Shown: positions 28,597 to 38,959 of the stretch, one piece after another
Layout of the letters: every line of letters starts with the position of its first letter
Position numbering within the stretch: position 1 is the stretch's first letter
Source: Prorocentrum cordatum
Taxonomy: Eukaryota; Sar; Dinophyceae; Prorocentrales; Prorocentraceae
Reading direction: 5' to 3'
Assembly (NCBI GenBank): GCA_963575745.1
Contig: CAUYUJ010019617.1
Coordinates: 1 to 64,000 of the forward strand
DNA: 64,000 nt
Made by a program: the position numbers and the translations under genes
The notes under the pieces: model-generated
Told to the model about the DNA's origin: nothing
Database searches by the model: none
The model's input: only the letters and a program-made list of their open reading frames with translations

Positions 28597-29005
28597 TCAT
28601 GTGGCCCGCCCCTGCCGACCATATCGTAATCCCGTTTCCATGCCATCCTGAACCCTCTTGCTAATCTCCCCTCTCCTTATCCACCCCTCGCCCCCCCTTC
28701 ACCCGCGCCGGGGCGCCTGCGGCATCCGGCCGTCTGACCGAACCCCATCTGGGCAGGGCGACTCCGCACAGACAGGGCCAGGCGGCGGCTCAGTGGGCCA
28801 AGAGGTTCCAGACGCCCCCATCTCAAGTGTCCTGCAGGGCCCATTCCGAGGCGACTCTAAGACGTTGTTTTTGGGCCCTGTTCGCGGCCCGGAAAGGCCT
28901 CAAGAGGGCATGGGAAGAAGCTCGAGGCGGTGCCGAGATGGCCCCGGGCGGTGCCCCGCGGCAGCAGAAGGAGCTCCAGAGAAATATCATGAGGGGCCTT
29001 TTTCG

Positions 29006-29006
<1 letters not shown>

Positions 29007-29065
<59 letters not shown>

Positions 29066-29100
29066 AAAAAAAAAAAAAACAAAAAAAATAAAAAAAAAAG
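29007..29100 (+). repeat. Poly-A stretch 1
   Basis: About 90 bases of A with rare G, C or T, between CCTTTTTCG and TCCGGAATCTAAACA. The second copy of the unit has GAAGC here instead. The bases between this stretch and the next show extra small indels against the second copy. Confidence 0.9.
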
Positions 29101-29235
29101 TCCGGAATCTAAACACTGTTTGTTTGGGCCAACTCCGTTCTAGAAGCCAGAGCAAACGCCTACCCAGCAACGCCCAGCCGAGCAGAGCAGCCCCCGCGAG
29201 GGCCGGGGGGCCATGTCGCCGCGCGATGCCCCTGG

Positions 29236-29272
<37 letters not shown>

Positions 29273-29281
29273 AAAAAAAAA

Positions 29282-29365
<84 letters not shown>
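29236..29365 (+). repeat. Poly-A stretch 2, flanked by a direct repeat
   Basis: About 130 bases of A with two interruptions, flanked on both sides by CGCGATGCCCCTGG (29,221-29,234 and 29,366-29,379). The second copy of the unit has this 14-mer once (36,749 on). The structure is that of a pure poly-A insertion with a target-site duplication, or of an assembly artefact. Confidence 0.85.
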
Positions 29366-29366
<1 letters not shown>

Positions 29367-29570
29367 GCGATGCCCCTGGAAAGCGTACGGCGGCGCCTCG
29401 CTACCCTAGCCACTCTCAGAAGCCTGCCAGGCAATGCCCGCGCAGCTCCATCCAGCTGGAAAAAACTTGACTTTCCACACGACAGCGGCAACCGTTCTGG
29501 TCGACACAAAAATTCGGACAAGCACGCAGCCTGCCTGGCGGGGCGGTCGCGAAGACAGCGAGCAACTGGC

Positions 29571-31274
29571 CTAGTCAGAGTCGCTGCCGTCGTCGCTGCT
29601 ATCGTCGGAGACGTTCAGACATGGCGGCGGCTCCGCGGGTTCGCCCTTCTTGGACATGGACGAGTGGAACGCTCCGAAGGTTGCTAGAGATGCCATCAGC
29701 CACGCCAGGTAGTGATAAGCGCAGAAAGCATTGCCACTCATGTTCGAGCACAGCTGCACCATCTTCTCGGGGGTGACCGCGGAGTCCTGCGGCCATGGCC
29801 CAGGCCTCCAATCCGAGTCCGCCCAGCCGATGAGGCGGAACATCTCGATGGCTTCGACGGCGCGGACGATGCACGCCCGCTCCCCGCTCAGGCCCCGAAG
29901 CCTCACCACCAGTTTGGTTGAGCCGAGCAGCCCGGACGGTCGCGGCCTCCAAGGTGTCTTCTCGGCGATCGGCTGCCCGTCCTTATCGTAACACCCCTTC
30001 AGCAAGCGGGAGAAGCCCGGGTTGATGTCGAGGAACTCTGCACCTTTGCCCTCTGGCGGAGGCCATGCCCTGTGCAAGTAAATCGCCGCCTCCACTTCCC
30101 GCGGCAAGAAACCTCCTGCGTCGATCGCGGGCCACGCCGCCAAGTTGGGGGGCCAATCGATACCCGCGACCTTGAAACACGTCGCGTGCTCAACCTTCCA
30201 ACCGGGATCCCTTTCCGACTCGATGGGGAGTGAGAGCTCGGAGCGCAAAGGCAAACCAACGCGATGGCTCTCCAGGAGCAGCTGGTCCCTGTCCACCGTG
30301 ACGTAGGTCGAGTAGTGGCTATCATCGGGGACCTTCACTGCCGATAGCATCCGAGTAAAGTGCAGGGTCATGTCGTCGCTGTCCCCGACTACGTTGCGAA
30401 GCCCGCACCAATAGAGCCGCATCCTGGCTGGAAAAGACCCGTGCCCCCTTGCGTCCATGACTGCCGCGTGAGCCCAGTAGCCCCTGGTCGAGAGCTCTTT
30501 GATGATGTACGTCGCGTCCGACTCGGGCTCATCGTCGGTCTGCTGCTGCAGGGACGGCACGCAATCCAGGAGGGCGATGTCAGGAGCATGAGCGTCGATA
30601 ACGCCAAGAGTTGTTTGCAGCCCCATCCCTGTGTCGCCCTCGCCCGCGCGGCAACAGATAACGTTCCGGTGGGCCGCGCTGCTCGCAGGCGTCCTCGACG
30701 CGCAAGGGAAGCAACTATCCAGGAGACAACAATGGGGCAAAGGCGCTTGCTCATCGTTCGTCCTCTCGTTCCTTGCCGCGTGGTTGCAGAGGGACTCGGA
30801 CAGCTCGACGACGAACGGGACATCATGCTGTGCCATGGCGAACTCCCGCTTCGACTTGTCCTTCTCGGCGTGCAGCTGGTGCTGGAACGATATGTGGATG
30901 CCGTGCTTGTTCGCCATGACGCTGGCGAACGCCGACTGGGCCCTGGCGGCGATCCCAGACCCGCCGTAGAGCCCCCAATGAGCCACTGGCGAGATGTTCG
31001 TCGCTGCAACGCGGATGGCCCCCAAGAACTCCACCACCGTCTCCGCGGCCATCCCAGACACCATACGGTCGACTAGCCTCTCGAGGTAAGTCTTGGGCGC
31101 CCACTCCCCCGCCTCGACCTCGAGGTCAACGCGCCCCTGCATACTGGCTTCGCCCTGCTCGCACTCGCTGTCCGAACTGCCGACCACCAGGTCGGGGCCG
31201 TCGTCCTGCGGGCGAGCGGGGGGGGGGGGTCGGGCCTCACCCCACGCCCTCCGGGCCGTCTTGAGGCCCGTCAT
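29571..31274 (-). CDS. Cytosine-C5 DNA methyltransferase-like protein, copy 1
   Basis: A 567-codon frame with the ordered signatures of C5 cytosine methyltransferases. These are a motif I-like HWGLYGGSGIAA (~99-110) followed by HAEKDKSKREF; motif IV CFPCAS with the candidate catalytic Cys191; motif VI LLDCVPSL (~235, normally E-N-V); motif VIII HAAVMDARGHGSFPARMRLY (~269-288); motif IX-like EAIEMFRLIGW (~474); and motif X NMSGNAFCAYHYLAW (~511). Expected role: methylation of cytosine in DNA using SAM. Acidic tails flank the core (SSDSECEQ, SDDSSDDGSDSD). The N-terminal ~30 residues are uncertain and may be spliced. Against copy 2 it has Gly-to-Cys just before F-P-C (base 30,713) and Glu-to-Asp in motif VI (base 30,564), so it may be less active. 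Confidence 0.7.
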   Translation of the reverse strand: MTGLKTARRAWGEARPPPPARPQDDGPDLVVGSSDSECEQGEASMQGRVDLEVEAGEWAPKTYLERLVDRMVSGMAAETVVEFLGAIRVAATNISPVAHWGLYGGSGIAARAQSAFASVMANKHGIHISFQHQLHAEKDKSKREFAMAQHDVPFVVELSESLCNHAARNERTNDEQAPLPHCCLLDSCFPCASRTPASSAAHRNVICCRAGEGDTGMGLQTTLGVIDAHAPDIALLDCVPSLQQQTDDEPESDATYIIKELSTRGYWAHAAVMDARGHGSFPARMRLYWCGLRNVVGDSDDMTLHFTRMLSAVKVPDDSHYSTYVTVDRDQLLLESHRVGLPLRSELSLPIESERDPGWKVEHATCFKVAGIDWPPNLAAWPAIDAGGFLPREVEAAIYLHRAWPPPEGKGAEFLDINPGFSRLLKGCYDKDGQPIAEKTPWRPRPSGLLGSTKLVVRLRGLSGERACIVRAVEAIEMFRLIGWADSDWRPGPWPQDSAVTPEKMVQLCSNMSGNAFCAYHYLAWLMASLATFGAFHSSMSKKGEPAEPPPCLNVSDDSSDDGSDSD

Positions 31275-31574
31275 GAGGCCCTTTTGGCCTCCTGAGGCCC
31301 TCTTCGAACTGGCTTCAAGCCCTCTTGCCCCCCCCGATAAAATCCCTCAAGAGGCTGTCTTGAGGGACTATTCCCTGAGGGCCTCGCCGCTCGCCTCCCC
31401 GGCGCCCCCGCATCCACTTGCCCTCCACCCTCATCCCGCCCCCGCGCCCGCAGCCCCAAGATGTTTGCCGCGGCGGGGGGCGGCGAACACCCCGTCCGAT
31501 TCCCCCGATATCGACCTGACATCGAAGTCCACGGGCGCCTGGCCAGGCAATTGTCGCAACGAAGCAAATGTTTT

Positions 31575-31830
31575 CAAACTCACCCCTGGTTTAATACATA
31601 TGACCGCTGTACTTGTTATTCTTATAAAAAAAATGTACAACATATAAATTCAAAGATCTACGAACTCAAACGCTGACATCATATGATTGATTTTCATTGT
31701 ATGATATAACCAAAGATCTCCGAACTCAAACTTTCAAAAATGATTAATGTTGTTTTTGTAAATACAACGAGGATGTTTGTAAATGTCGGCATGATTTCTG
31801 AAACCCTGGCTGCAATGCGAAATCATATCG
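31575..31830. other. AT-rich spacer between genes Y and the methyltransferase
   Basis: AT-rich DNA containing the direct repeat AAAGATCTACGAACTCAAAC / AAAGATCTCCGAACTCAAAC about 70 bp apart, and TCATATGATTGATTTTCATTGTATGAT. It is present in both copies of the duplication (again at 38,960-39,210). It lies upstream of the methyltransferase gene on the minus strand. A promoter or terminator role is possible but not shown. Confidence 0.5.
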
Positions 31831-33760
31831 CGCGCTCTGAAAGTATGGTGGGGTCTGCGCGCGCACATGCGGACTGCACCGCATGTCGACTGGGGGTCGT
31901 CGAAAAGCCTCGCGGGGGCAACCGTCGACAACAACCCGCTTGCGACGCCTCCTCCCCCCGTCGGCCATCCCCCCGCACCCCTACGACCCGCCCTCGACCC
32001 CCTAACGACGCCAGTGGACTTCGAACGGTCGGAGGGTTCGACAGCCGCGAGTCCTCGCCCAGGCTGATGACGCCCGCGCCCAAGGCGAGGGCCGGCACTG
32101 GCGGGGGGGCGAATGGCCGCCCCTGGGCAGGCCTGAGGGAGTGGCAGGCATGCTCGCCCAAGCGCGCGACGGTCGCCGCCCGTCCTGGCGCCGAACCCTG
32201 CCGCGCAGCATGGGGCGCGCAGCCGAGGCATCTGCCAGGCCGTGGCTGGGCACGCAGCCGAGGCATCTGCTGGGCCGTGGCTGGGCAGCGCAGCTGGGGC
32301 ATCTGCCAGGCCGCGGCCGGACGACGAGCTGAAGCAGGCTGCATCCATGCGCTCCATTTCCATCGCGTCGGCGTTGTCCCCAGGCGGCGTCGGCCACTCC
32401 ACCATCGGCGACGGGGCCTCGACCACGGGCTCATCTGCAGGTAGTGGGAGCATGGCGAGCGCGTGGCACAAGCAGAACTCGTCGTTGCACTCGATCGCCC
32501 CAGCAGGCCGGCAGATAGCACAGCACGGCCCGCGGCCTTCGCTGGGCCGAGACGGCGCGACACAGCCCCCCTTCCCCCCGAGCTTCCCCCCTGTGTTGGA
32601 AGGGCTGGCGACGTCGGAGGGAAGGGGCGATGTGCCACGAGGGCGTCTCGGCCAAGCCTGGCGCCGCCGAACAAGCGGCGGAAGCGATGCTGCCGTGCGC
32701 CGCGACGGAGGCCGCGTCGTTCGAGCTGGGCGCTGCGTCGGCCCGCTCCACGCCAGGCAAGCCGAGAGCGACCTGGCTCTGCATCAAGCCCGCTGGCGGA
32801 GTCTCCCGGGCCTGGCGGCGAGCTGACACGGGCGCGCCGAACAACGCCACAGGGGGCAGCGGCAGCCCCGCGGTCGGCTCCGCCACCGCCGCCGTGTGCA
32901 TCGGAAGCACCCCCTGCGGTGCTACCTTCGACGCCCTCGACTCGGCGGCCTCGCGGTCCGCCGCCTCGACGCTCGCTGCCGGGGCCGCCGCCGCTGCGGG
33001 CGCATCGGGCCGCGACGAGGCTGGGGTGGGGCAGGGGCCGGGGCACGGTCAACGTGGGCTGTGGCAGGGTCAACTGCGAGCGGGCCATCTCCTGCCGAGC
33101 CAGAGGCAACCTGCCCCAGCGCTGGCCTCTCGCCGCCGGCGCCCGTCTCCGCATTGCACTGCTGCTTATCATTATGATCATCCTCCTCCTTCTTATCCTT
33201 CTTAGACTTTTTATATTGCTTACCCTTCTTTTTCTTGTCACACTTATGCTGCTTATCCTCATGCTTCTTGTCTTTCTTCTCCTTCGTATCCTTCTTATCC
33301 TTCTCCTCGGCATCAGGCCTAGGCTTCTTTTCTACTCTGTCAGGCGGAGCCTCCGCGGCGGCCGCCTCTGGCTTACCGCTGTCAGGCTCGACGCGCTTCG
33401 CGACCTGCCTACGGCCAGTCGGCTCGTGGCCGATGACCGCGGGCTCGTGGTCCGCGCTGGAGGCTGCCGCCGCAGGGCGCTTTCGCAAAGCCTCCTGCGT
33501 CTCGCCGCTCCGCCCTCTGCCTCGCCCTCTGCCTCGCCCTCTGCCTCGCCCCCGACCTCAGCGGGGCCCGCCTCCGCTGCCTCAATAGCCGCTGAGCCTC
33601 CTCGGTGCAATGGCATGCGGGGCTTCCGAGCTGGCGGGCGCCCGCGCTCGGGACTGCTGGTGCTGCCCTGTGGCGGCGGAGACGCCGTGACAGCGCCCTT
33701 CGACAGCCGTGCCACGGCGAGATCGCGAAGGTTCGCATGGTCGTCGATGGCGTCGGCCAT
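31830..33760 (-). pseudogene. Gene Y, copy 1 (frameshifted)
   Basis: Counterpart of the intact 39,110-41,134 gene. The expected ATG is at 33,760. Frames matching the intact copy jump at least twice: the Lys-rich part is readable at 33,488-32,922, and the C-terminal part (HALAMLPLPADEPVVEAPSP) is in another frame from 32,471. One jump lies where the Cys cluster should be encoded, in C/G homopolymers near 32,560-32,590. Between about 32.1 and 33.0 kb this copy is much more diverged from copy 2 than the flanks are, with substitutions that change the protein. It is either a decayed gene or a diverged paralogue with sequencing frameshifts. Confidence 0.6.
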
Positions 33761-35029
33761 GACGGGGTGCTCTAGAGAGGGAGCGCCGTCCGAGTTGAAC
33801 CACCAACGGGGCAAGTGGTCTCGCCCGCACATGCCAGGTCGCATGCTGCTGGAAAGCCTGAGCCCGAGCGCACTCGGCAGACATGCCCGGGGCGAGCAGG
33901 TAGGGCATGGAGGCAGCTGGGAGACGGAGGCGGGCACAGCCCTGTGCCCAGGTCCCCCCAACAACGGGAGGGCCCCCACGGCTCACGAGGCACCCACGGC
34001 GGCGAATCATTACGAACACACCGCTATTCCTTTCCAAGTCCGTGCTCTCGCTTGGGCCGCGCAGACTTAGCAAGGCCTCTAGAGCAGGAGCCCCCCTGGG
34101 GCGGATGCGCCTTGAATGGCCGAGGGCCAGAGGTTGGAGGTGGGGCGCCACCGGGGTCACGACGAGGAGCCCCGCCAAGCACTCGGAGGGGCCCTCGCAT
34201 GGGCACGAGCCGCGGTTCCTTTCCAAGACTGTGCTCTCGGCCATGCAGACTAGCTCAGCGGAGGAGGAGCTGGCAGGGGAGGCAGCAAGGGGGATATCCT
34301 GCACCAGCGTCAGCGGAGCAGGAGCTGGAAGGGGGGGCAGCACCACCCAGAGGTGGACATCCTCCTCGCTTTCGGAACTCATCGCCCTCTCCGAGAGCGC
34401 AGGGGCCCAGCGCGAGCGCGGGAGGGCCCGGGCGCTCCCCCTCGGACACAGGCCCCCTCGAGCACGTCACGTCTTCCCCTTCGTACCTCCCTCTGCCTGC
34501 CTCTCCCCCCGGCCCTTCCCCAATCCCTGGGCCTCGATCCTACGTCCTCGAAGGTGAGCGCAGCTCATTTTCAAGACTGGGTTCTCACCTGTATGGCGCA
34601 AACAAGCGGGGCCTCTGGTGTTTGCCCCCCCAAGGGGAAGCTCCTTGCATGGCTGAGCCCCCAAGCCGCCCCGAGAGACCACCACAATGCCCCCAAAAGA
34701 CCACGAGACACTTGAAGAGACTCAAAACGGACGACGACGATGAGGGCACTGATGATGAATACGATATGGGCGAAGATGATGGCGACGCTGCCGATGACGA
34801 CGACGACGAGGGGGGGGCCGCCCCCCGCACACGAGCTTCTTCAGTTGACCTCTGCAACTGCCGCCCCTAACCCAGCAGGATGTCAGAGCCCTAGAGAGCC
34901 GTCGCACATCGCGTGCATAGTTAGATCTGGCAGCTGGGCGACAGGGCGTTTCACCGCCATCGACTGAGATCTCAGAGTCTGGCCCAGAGAGGTTCCCCGA
35001 GCTCCCCGAATGATGCCGCGCATGTCCGA
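33761..35029. other. Spacer between genes X and Y, copy 1
   Basis: I see no confident gene. A GAT/GAC-rich patch (34,725-34,815) gives an acidic plus-strand frame and a Ser-rich minus-strand frame. Three related words (TTTCCAAGTCCGTGCTCTC, TTTCCAAGACTGTGCTCTC, TTTTCAAGACTGGGTTCTC) occur at about 34,030, 34,220 and 34,570, so the spacer contains an internal imperfect repeat. Long frames exist on both strands and cannot be chosen between. Confidence 0.45.
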
Positions 35030-36664
35030 TTAGGGTAGCTGGTTTGGGTATCGTTCCCGGACGGGCTGGCGAGGATGCGCGAAGCGTTGCTGATTTGTTT
35101 TCTTTGCGGAACTCTGGGGCGTAAATGTCTCTACCCAACCCCCAACGCCAACGCCTCGGCATCTAACTCCGCCTCGGGGCGCAACTCGATCCCACGGCGC
35201 GGCATGCGGAAGGTGTCGGTGGCGACCGCCGGGGAGATCGGCAGCGATGGCGCGGCCGAGCAGCAACCACTGCTTGGCTATCCGGCGCGTCTCGGCGGGC
35301 GTGTTCTGAGCACATCTGAAGGCCCGCTTGCAGGCTCTGCCCGTAGCGTCAGAGTGGCAATTACAATTGCCACCCCAGCCAACGTGGACTCCGTGCAGGA
35401 AAACGCGCGAGATAGACCAAGGGCCAAATGCCTCATGGTGGCGATGGCAAACAGGAACAGGGACAGCCGCAGCGGGGCCCGCCTCGCCCTCTGCCTCGAA
35501 GTCGCCATCGTATTCCGACGACTCCGCAGCGCCGCATTCGCTGGTGTCACTTCCCTCCTCAGAATCCTCGACGGGCGGTGGCCCTGGAGGGCCCCGGGGG
35601 CCCATGGCGCCGCCAGCCGCATGGCCAGCAGCCTTCTTGGCCTTCTCGGGGGCAAAACCCTTGACGCCATCGAGCAACTTTTTATTCGTGACTTTGGACT
35701 TCTCCCTCCTCGCGGGCCCTGCCTTCACCTCGCCTGCCCTCGCGACCTCAATCCAGTCCGCCACCAAGAACACGCAGTCTGGAGACACGGGTATCTTCGC
35801 CACATCAATCGGAGCAGGCGCAACGTAGGCCGAATCGAACTGCAGGCCCGTTGCTGGGTTGGTGACCATCAGCCTGGCTAGGAAGGTCACCTCGTTCAAG
35901 CACCCGGGCACGAGGCTATCATCGTCTCCGCAGTCCACGCGCACGCACAGCGTGTCGTCGTCGTACCGACATGGCGTCAACATTCGCAAGCGCGGGTTCC
36001 CCCCGCGCTTATACCCTGCGCAAAACCACGTCGTGACTGTTCGAGTCTCTCCCTGTAGACGGAGGTGGATGAACTTGCCCGGCTTGAAGGCCGACACAAA
36101 GTCGAAGATGTGTTTCGACATGCGCTCGATTGCGGCTATGCACCAGGCATGGGCGGTTATGCACAGCTCAGGGTGGACGAGGGTGCACGGGCGATCCTTC
36201 GGGTAGACCTTGTCGCTCGGGATGTCCCCCTTGTCCCCGACGAACAAATAGTCGTCCTGCATGCTCCTGAAGACCTCGGCGTAGCGCGTGAACCCAGGGC
36301 TCTTCGCCTCGTCGCCTAGGCGAAGCACCTGCCTGACTTGCTCGTCGAACTTGGCCTTGGGAATCGGCGCGCGCCTGCTGCCCATATCCGCCACGGGAGT
36401 TCGGGTCACCTCGTTATTTCGACCAACCTCGCGAGCTTCGGGGCCATCGCCGCCAGGGCCCCCATCGCGCCCATCATAGAGTTCCTGGCATATGTTTTTG
36501 GGGCCCTGTTCGCGGCCCGGAAAGGCCTCAAGAGGGCATGGGAAGAAGCTCGAGGCGGTGCCGAGATGGCCCCGGGCGGTGCCCCGCGGCAGCAGAAGGA
36601 GCTCCAGAGAAATATCATGAGGGGCCTTTTTCGAAGCGAATCTAAAACACTGTTGTTTGGGCAA
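35030..36664 (-). pseudogene. Gene X, copy 1 (5' truncated chimera, 3' frameshift)
   Basis: From CQELYDGRDGG onward this matches gene X of copy 2, but the preceding ~57 residues come from the sequence that follows the duplication junction at ~36,490. The original start is therefore lost. The conserved body is readable without a stop: YAEVFRSMQDDYLFVGDKGD, KPGKFIHLRLQGETRTVTTW, an acidic segment, then a Cys/His cluster (VCHRHHEAFGPW, GNCNCHSDATGRACKRAF, RCAQN) and AKQWLLLGRAIAADLPGGRH. Near 35,213 it lacks two bases (AG) present in copy 2, which shifts the C-terminal frame. No named family is recognised. The Cys/His cluster suggests metal binding. Confidence 0.6.
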
Positions 36665-36954
36665 CTCCGTTCTAAAGCCAGAGCACGCCTACCCGGACGC
36701 CCAGCCGAGCAGAGCAGCCCCGCGAGGGCCGAGGGGGGCCATGGCGCCACGCGATGCCCCTGGAAAGCGTACGGCGGAGCCTCGCTACCCTAGCCACTCT
36801 CAGAAGCCTGCCAGGCAATGCCCGCGCAGCTCCATCCAGCTGGATAAAACTTGACTTTTCACACGACAGCGGCAACCGTTCTGGTCGACACAAAAATTCG
36901 GACAAGCACGCAGCCTGCCTGGCGGGGCGGTCGCGAAGACAGCGAGCAACTGGC

Positions 36955-38616
36955 CTAGTCAGAATCGCTGCCGTCGTCGCTGCTATCGTCGGAGACGTTC
37001 AGACATGGCGGCGGCTCCGCGGGTTCGCCCTTCTTGGACATGGACGAGTGGAACGCTCCGAAGGTTGCTAGAGATGCCATCAGCCACGCCAGGTAGTGAT
37101 AAGCGCAGAAAGCATTGCCACTCATGTTCGAGCACAGCTGCACCATCTTCTCGGGGGTGACCGCGGAGTCCTGCGGCCATGGCCCAGGCCTCCAATCCGA
37201 GTCCGCCCAGCCGATGAGGCGGAACATCTCGATGGCTTCGACGGCGCGGACGATGAACGCCCGCTCCCCGCTCAGGCCCCGAAGCCTCACCACCAGTTTG
37301 GTTGAGCCGAGCAGCCCGGACGGTCGCGGCCTCCAAGGTGTCTTCTCGGCGATCGGCTGCCCGTCCTCATCGCGACACCCCTTCAGCAAGCGGGAGAAGC
37401 CCGGGTTGATGTCGAGGAACTCTGCACCTTTGCCCTCTGGCGGAGGCCATGCCCTGTGCAAGTAAATCGCCGCCTCCACTTCCCGCGGCAAGAAACCTCC
37501 TGCGTCGATCGCGGGCCACGCCGCCAAGTTGGGGGGCCAATCGATACCCGCGACCTTGAAACACGTCGCGTGCTCAACCTTCCAACCGGGATCCCTTTCC
37601 GACTCGATGGGGAGTGAGAGCTCGGAGCGCAAAGGCAAACCAACGCGATGGCTCTCCAGGAGCAGCTGGTCCCTGTCCACCGTGACGTAGGTCGAGTAGT
37701 GGCTATCATCGGGGACCTTCACTGCCGATAGCATCCGAGTAAAGTGCAGGGTCATGTCGTCGCTGTCCCCGACTACGTTGCGAAACCCGCACCAATAGAG
37801 CCGCATCCTGGCTGGAAAAGACCCGTGCTCCCTTGCGTCCATGACTGCCGCGTGAGCCCAGTAGCCCCTGGTCGAGAGCTCTTTGATGATGTACGTCGCG
37901 TCCGACTCGGGCTCATCGTCGGTCTGCTGCTGCAGGGACGGCACGCACTCCAGGAGGGCGATGTCAGGAGCATGAGCGTCGATAACGCCAAAAGTTGTTT
38001 GCAGCCCCATCCCTGTGTCGCCCTCGCCCGCGCGGCAACAGTTAACGTTCCGGTGGGCCGCGCTGCTCGCAGGCGTCCTCGACGCGCAAGGGAAGCCACT
38101 ATCCAGGAGACAACAATGGGGCAAAGGCGCTTGCTCATCGTTCGTCCTCTCGTTCCTTGCCGCGTGGTTGCAGAGGGACTCGGACAGCTCGACGACGAAC
38201 GGGACATCATGCTGTGCCATGGCGAACTCCCGCTTCGACTTGTCCTTCTCGGCGTGCAGCTGGTGCTGGAACGATATGTGGATGCCGCGCTTGTTCGCCA
38301 TGACGCTGGCGAACGCCGACTGGGCCCTGGCGGCGATCCCAGACCCGCCGTAGAGCCCCCAATGAGCCACTGGCGAGATGTTCGTCGCTGCAACGCGGAT
38401 GGCCCCCAAGAGCTCCACCACCGTCTCCGCGGCCATCCCAGACACCATACGGTCGACTAGCCTCTCGAGGTAAGTCTTGGGCGCCCACTCCCCCGCCTCG
38501 ACCTCGAGGTCAACGCGCCCCTGCATACTGGCTTCGCCCTGCTCGCACTCGCTGTCCGACCACCAGGTCGGGGCCGTCGTCCTGCGGGCGAGCGGGGGGG
38601 GGGGGTCGGGCCTCAC
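36955..38616 (-). CDS. Cytosine-C5 DNA methyltransferase-like protein, copy 2
   Basis: A 553-codon frame nearly identical to copy 1, with the same motif order. Here motif IV reads DSGFPCAS (G-F-P-C, closer to the canonical G-x-P-C) with candidate catalytic Cys177, and motif VI reads LLECVPSL, keeping the Glu of E-N-V with Cys in place of Asn. Motif VIII (AAVMDAREHGSFPARMRLYW) and motif X (NMSGNAFCAYHYLAWLM) are intact. The N-terminus differs from copy 1 because an 8-base segment between two CCGA words is missing near 38,560, shifting the frame upstream of SDSECEQ. The real start may be the internal Met of MQGRVDLEVEAGEW, or come from an upstream exon. This copy is the better candidate for an active enzyme. 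Confidence 0.75.
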   Translation of the reverse strand: MRPDPPPPLARRTTAPTWWSDSECEQGEASMQGRVDLEVEAGEWAPKTYLERLVDRMVSGMAAETVVELLGAIRVAATNISPVAHWGLYGGSGIAARAQSAFASVMANKRGIHISFQHQLHAEKDKSKREFAMAQHDVPFVVELSESLCNHAARNERTNDEQAPLPHCCLLDSGFPCASRTPASSAAHRNVNCCRAGEGDTGMGLQTTFGVIDAHAPDIALLECVPSLQQQTDDEPESDATYIIKELSTRGYWAHAAVMDAREHGSFPARMRLYWCGFRNVVGDSDDMTLHFTRMLSAVKVPDDSHYSTYVTVDRDQLLLESHRVGLPLRSELSLPIESERDPGWKVEHATCFKVAGIDWPPNLAAWPAIDAGGFLPREVEAAIYLHRAWPPPEGKGAEFLDINPGFSRLLKGCRDEDGQPIAEKTPWRPRPSGLLGSTKLVVRLRGLSGERAFIVRAVEAIEMFRLIGWADSDWRPGPWPQDSAVTPEKMVQLCSNMSGNAFCAYHYLAWLMASLATFGAFHSSMSKKGEPAEPPPCLNVSDDSSDDGSDSD

Positions 38617-38959
38617 CCCACGCCCTCCGGGCCGTCCTGAGGCCCGTCATGAAGCCCTTTTGGCCTCCTGAGGCCCTCTTCGAACTGTCTTCAAGCCCTC
38701 TTGGCCCCCCCCGATAAAATCCCTCAAGAGGCTGTCTTGAGGGACTATTCCCTGAGGGCCTCGCCGCTCGCCTCCCCGGCGCCTCCGCATCCACTTGCCC
38801 TCCACCCTCATCCCGCCCCCGCGCCCGCAGCCCCAAGATGTTTGCCGCGGCGGGGGGCGGCGAACACCCCGTCCGATTCCCCCGAGATCGACCTGACATC
38901 GAAGTCCACGGGCGCCTGGCCAGGCAATTGTCGCAACGAAGCAAATGTTTTCAAACTCA

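Larger units (their letters stand above)
28866..36490. repeat. Tandem duplication, copy 1 (~7.6 kb)
   Basis: The sequence from TGTTTTTGGGCCCTG (28,866) to GAGTTCCTGGCA (36,490) recurs directly downstream from 36,493 to 43,973. Each copy carries minus-strand genes X, Y and a methyltransferase-like gene in the same order. By eye most of the unit is near-identical, but about 32.1-33.0 kb is clearly more diverged. This copy carries two poly-A stretches that the other lacks. Confidence 0.9.

Noticed and set aside
30360-31076. 238-codon plus-strand frame antisense to the methyltransferase-like gene (also at 37,744-38,460)
   Set aside because: It is a GC-rich shadow frame; all recognisable motifs are on the minus strand.
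33815-34870. 351-codon plus-strand frame with acidic C-terminus (and 379 codons in copy 2)
   Set aside because: The acidic tail is a GAT/GAC repeat and the rest is Pro/Arg/Gly-rich without motifs; minus-strand frames are equally long.
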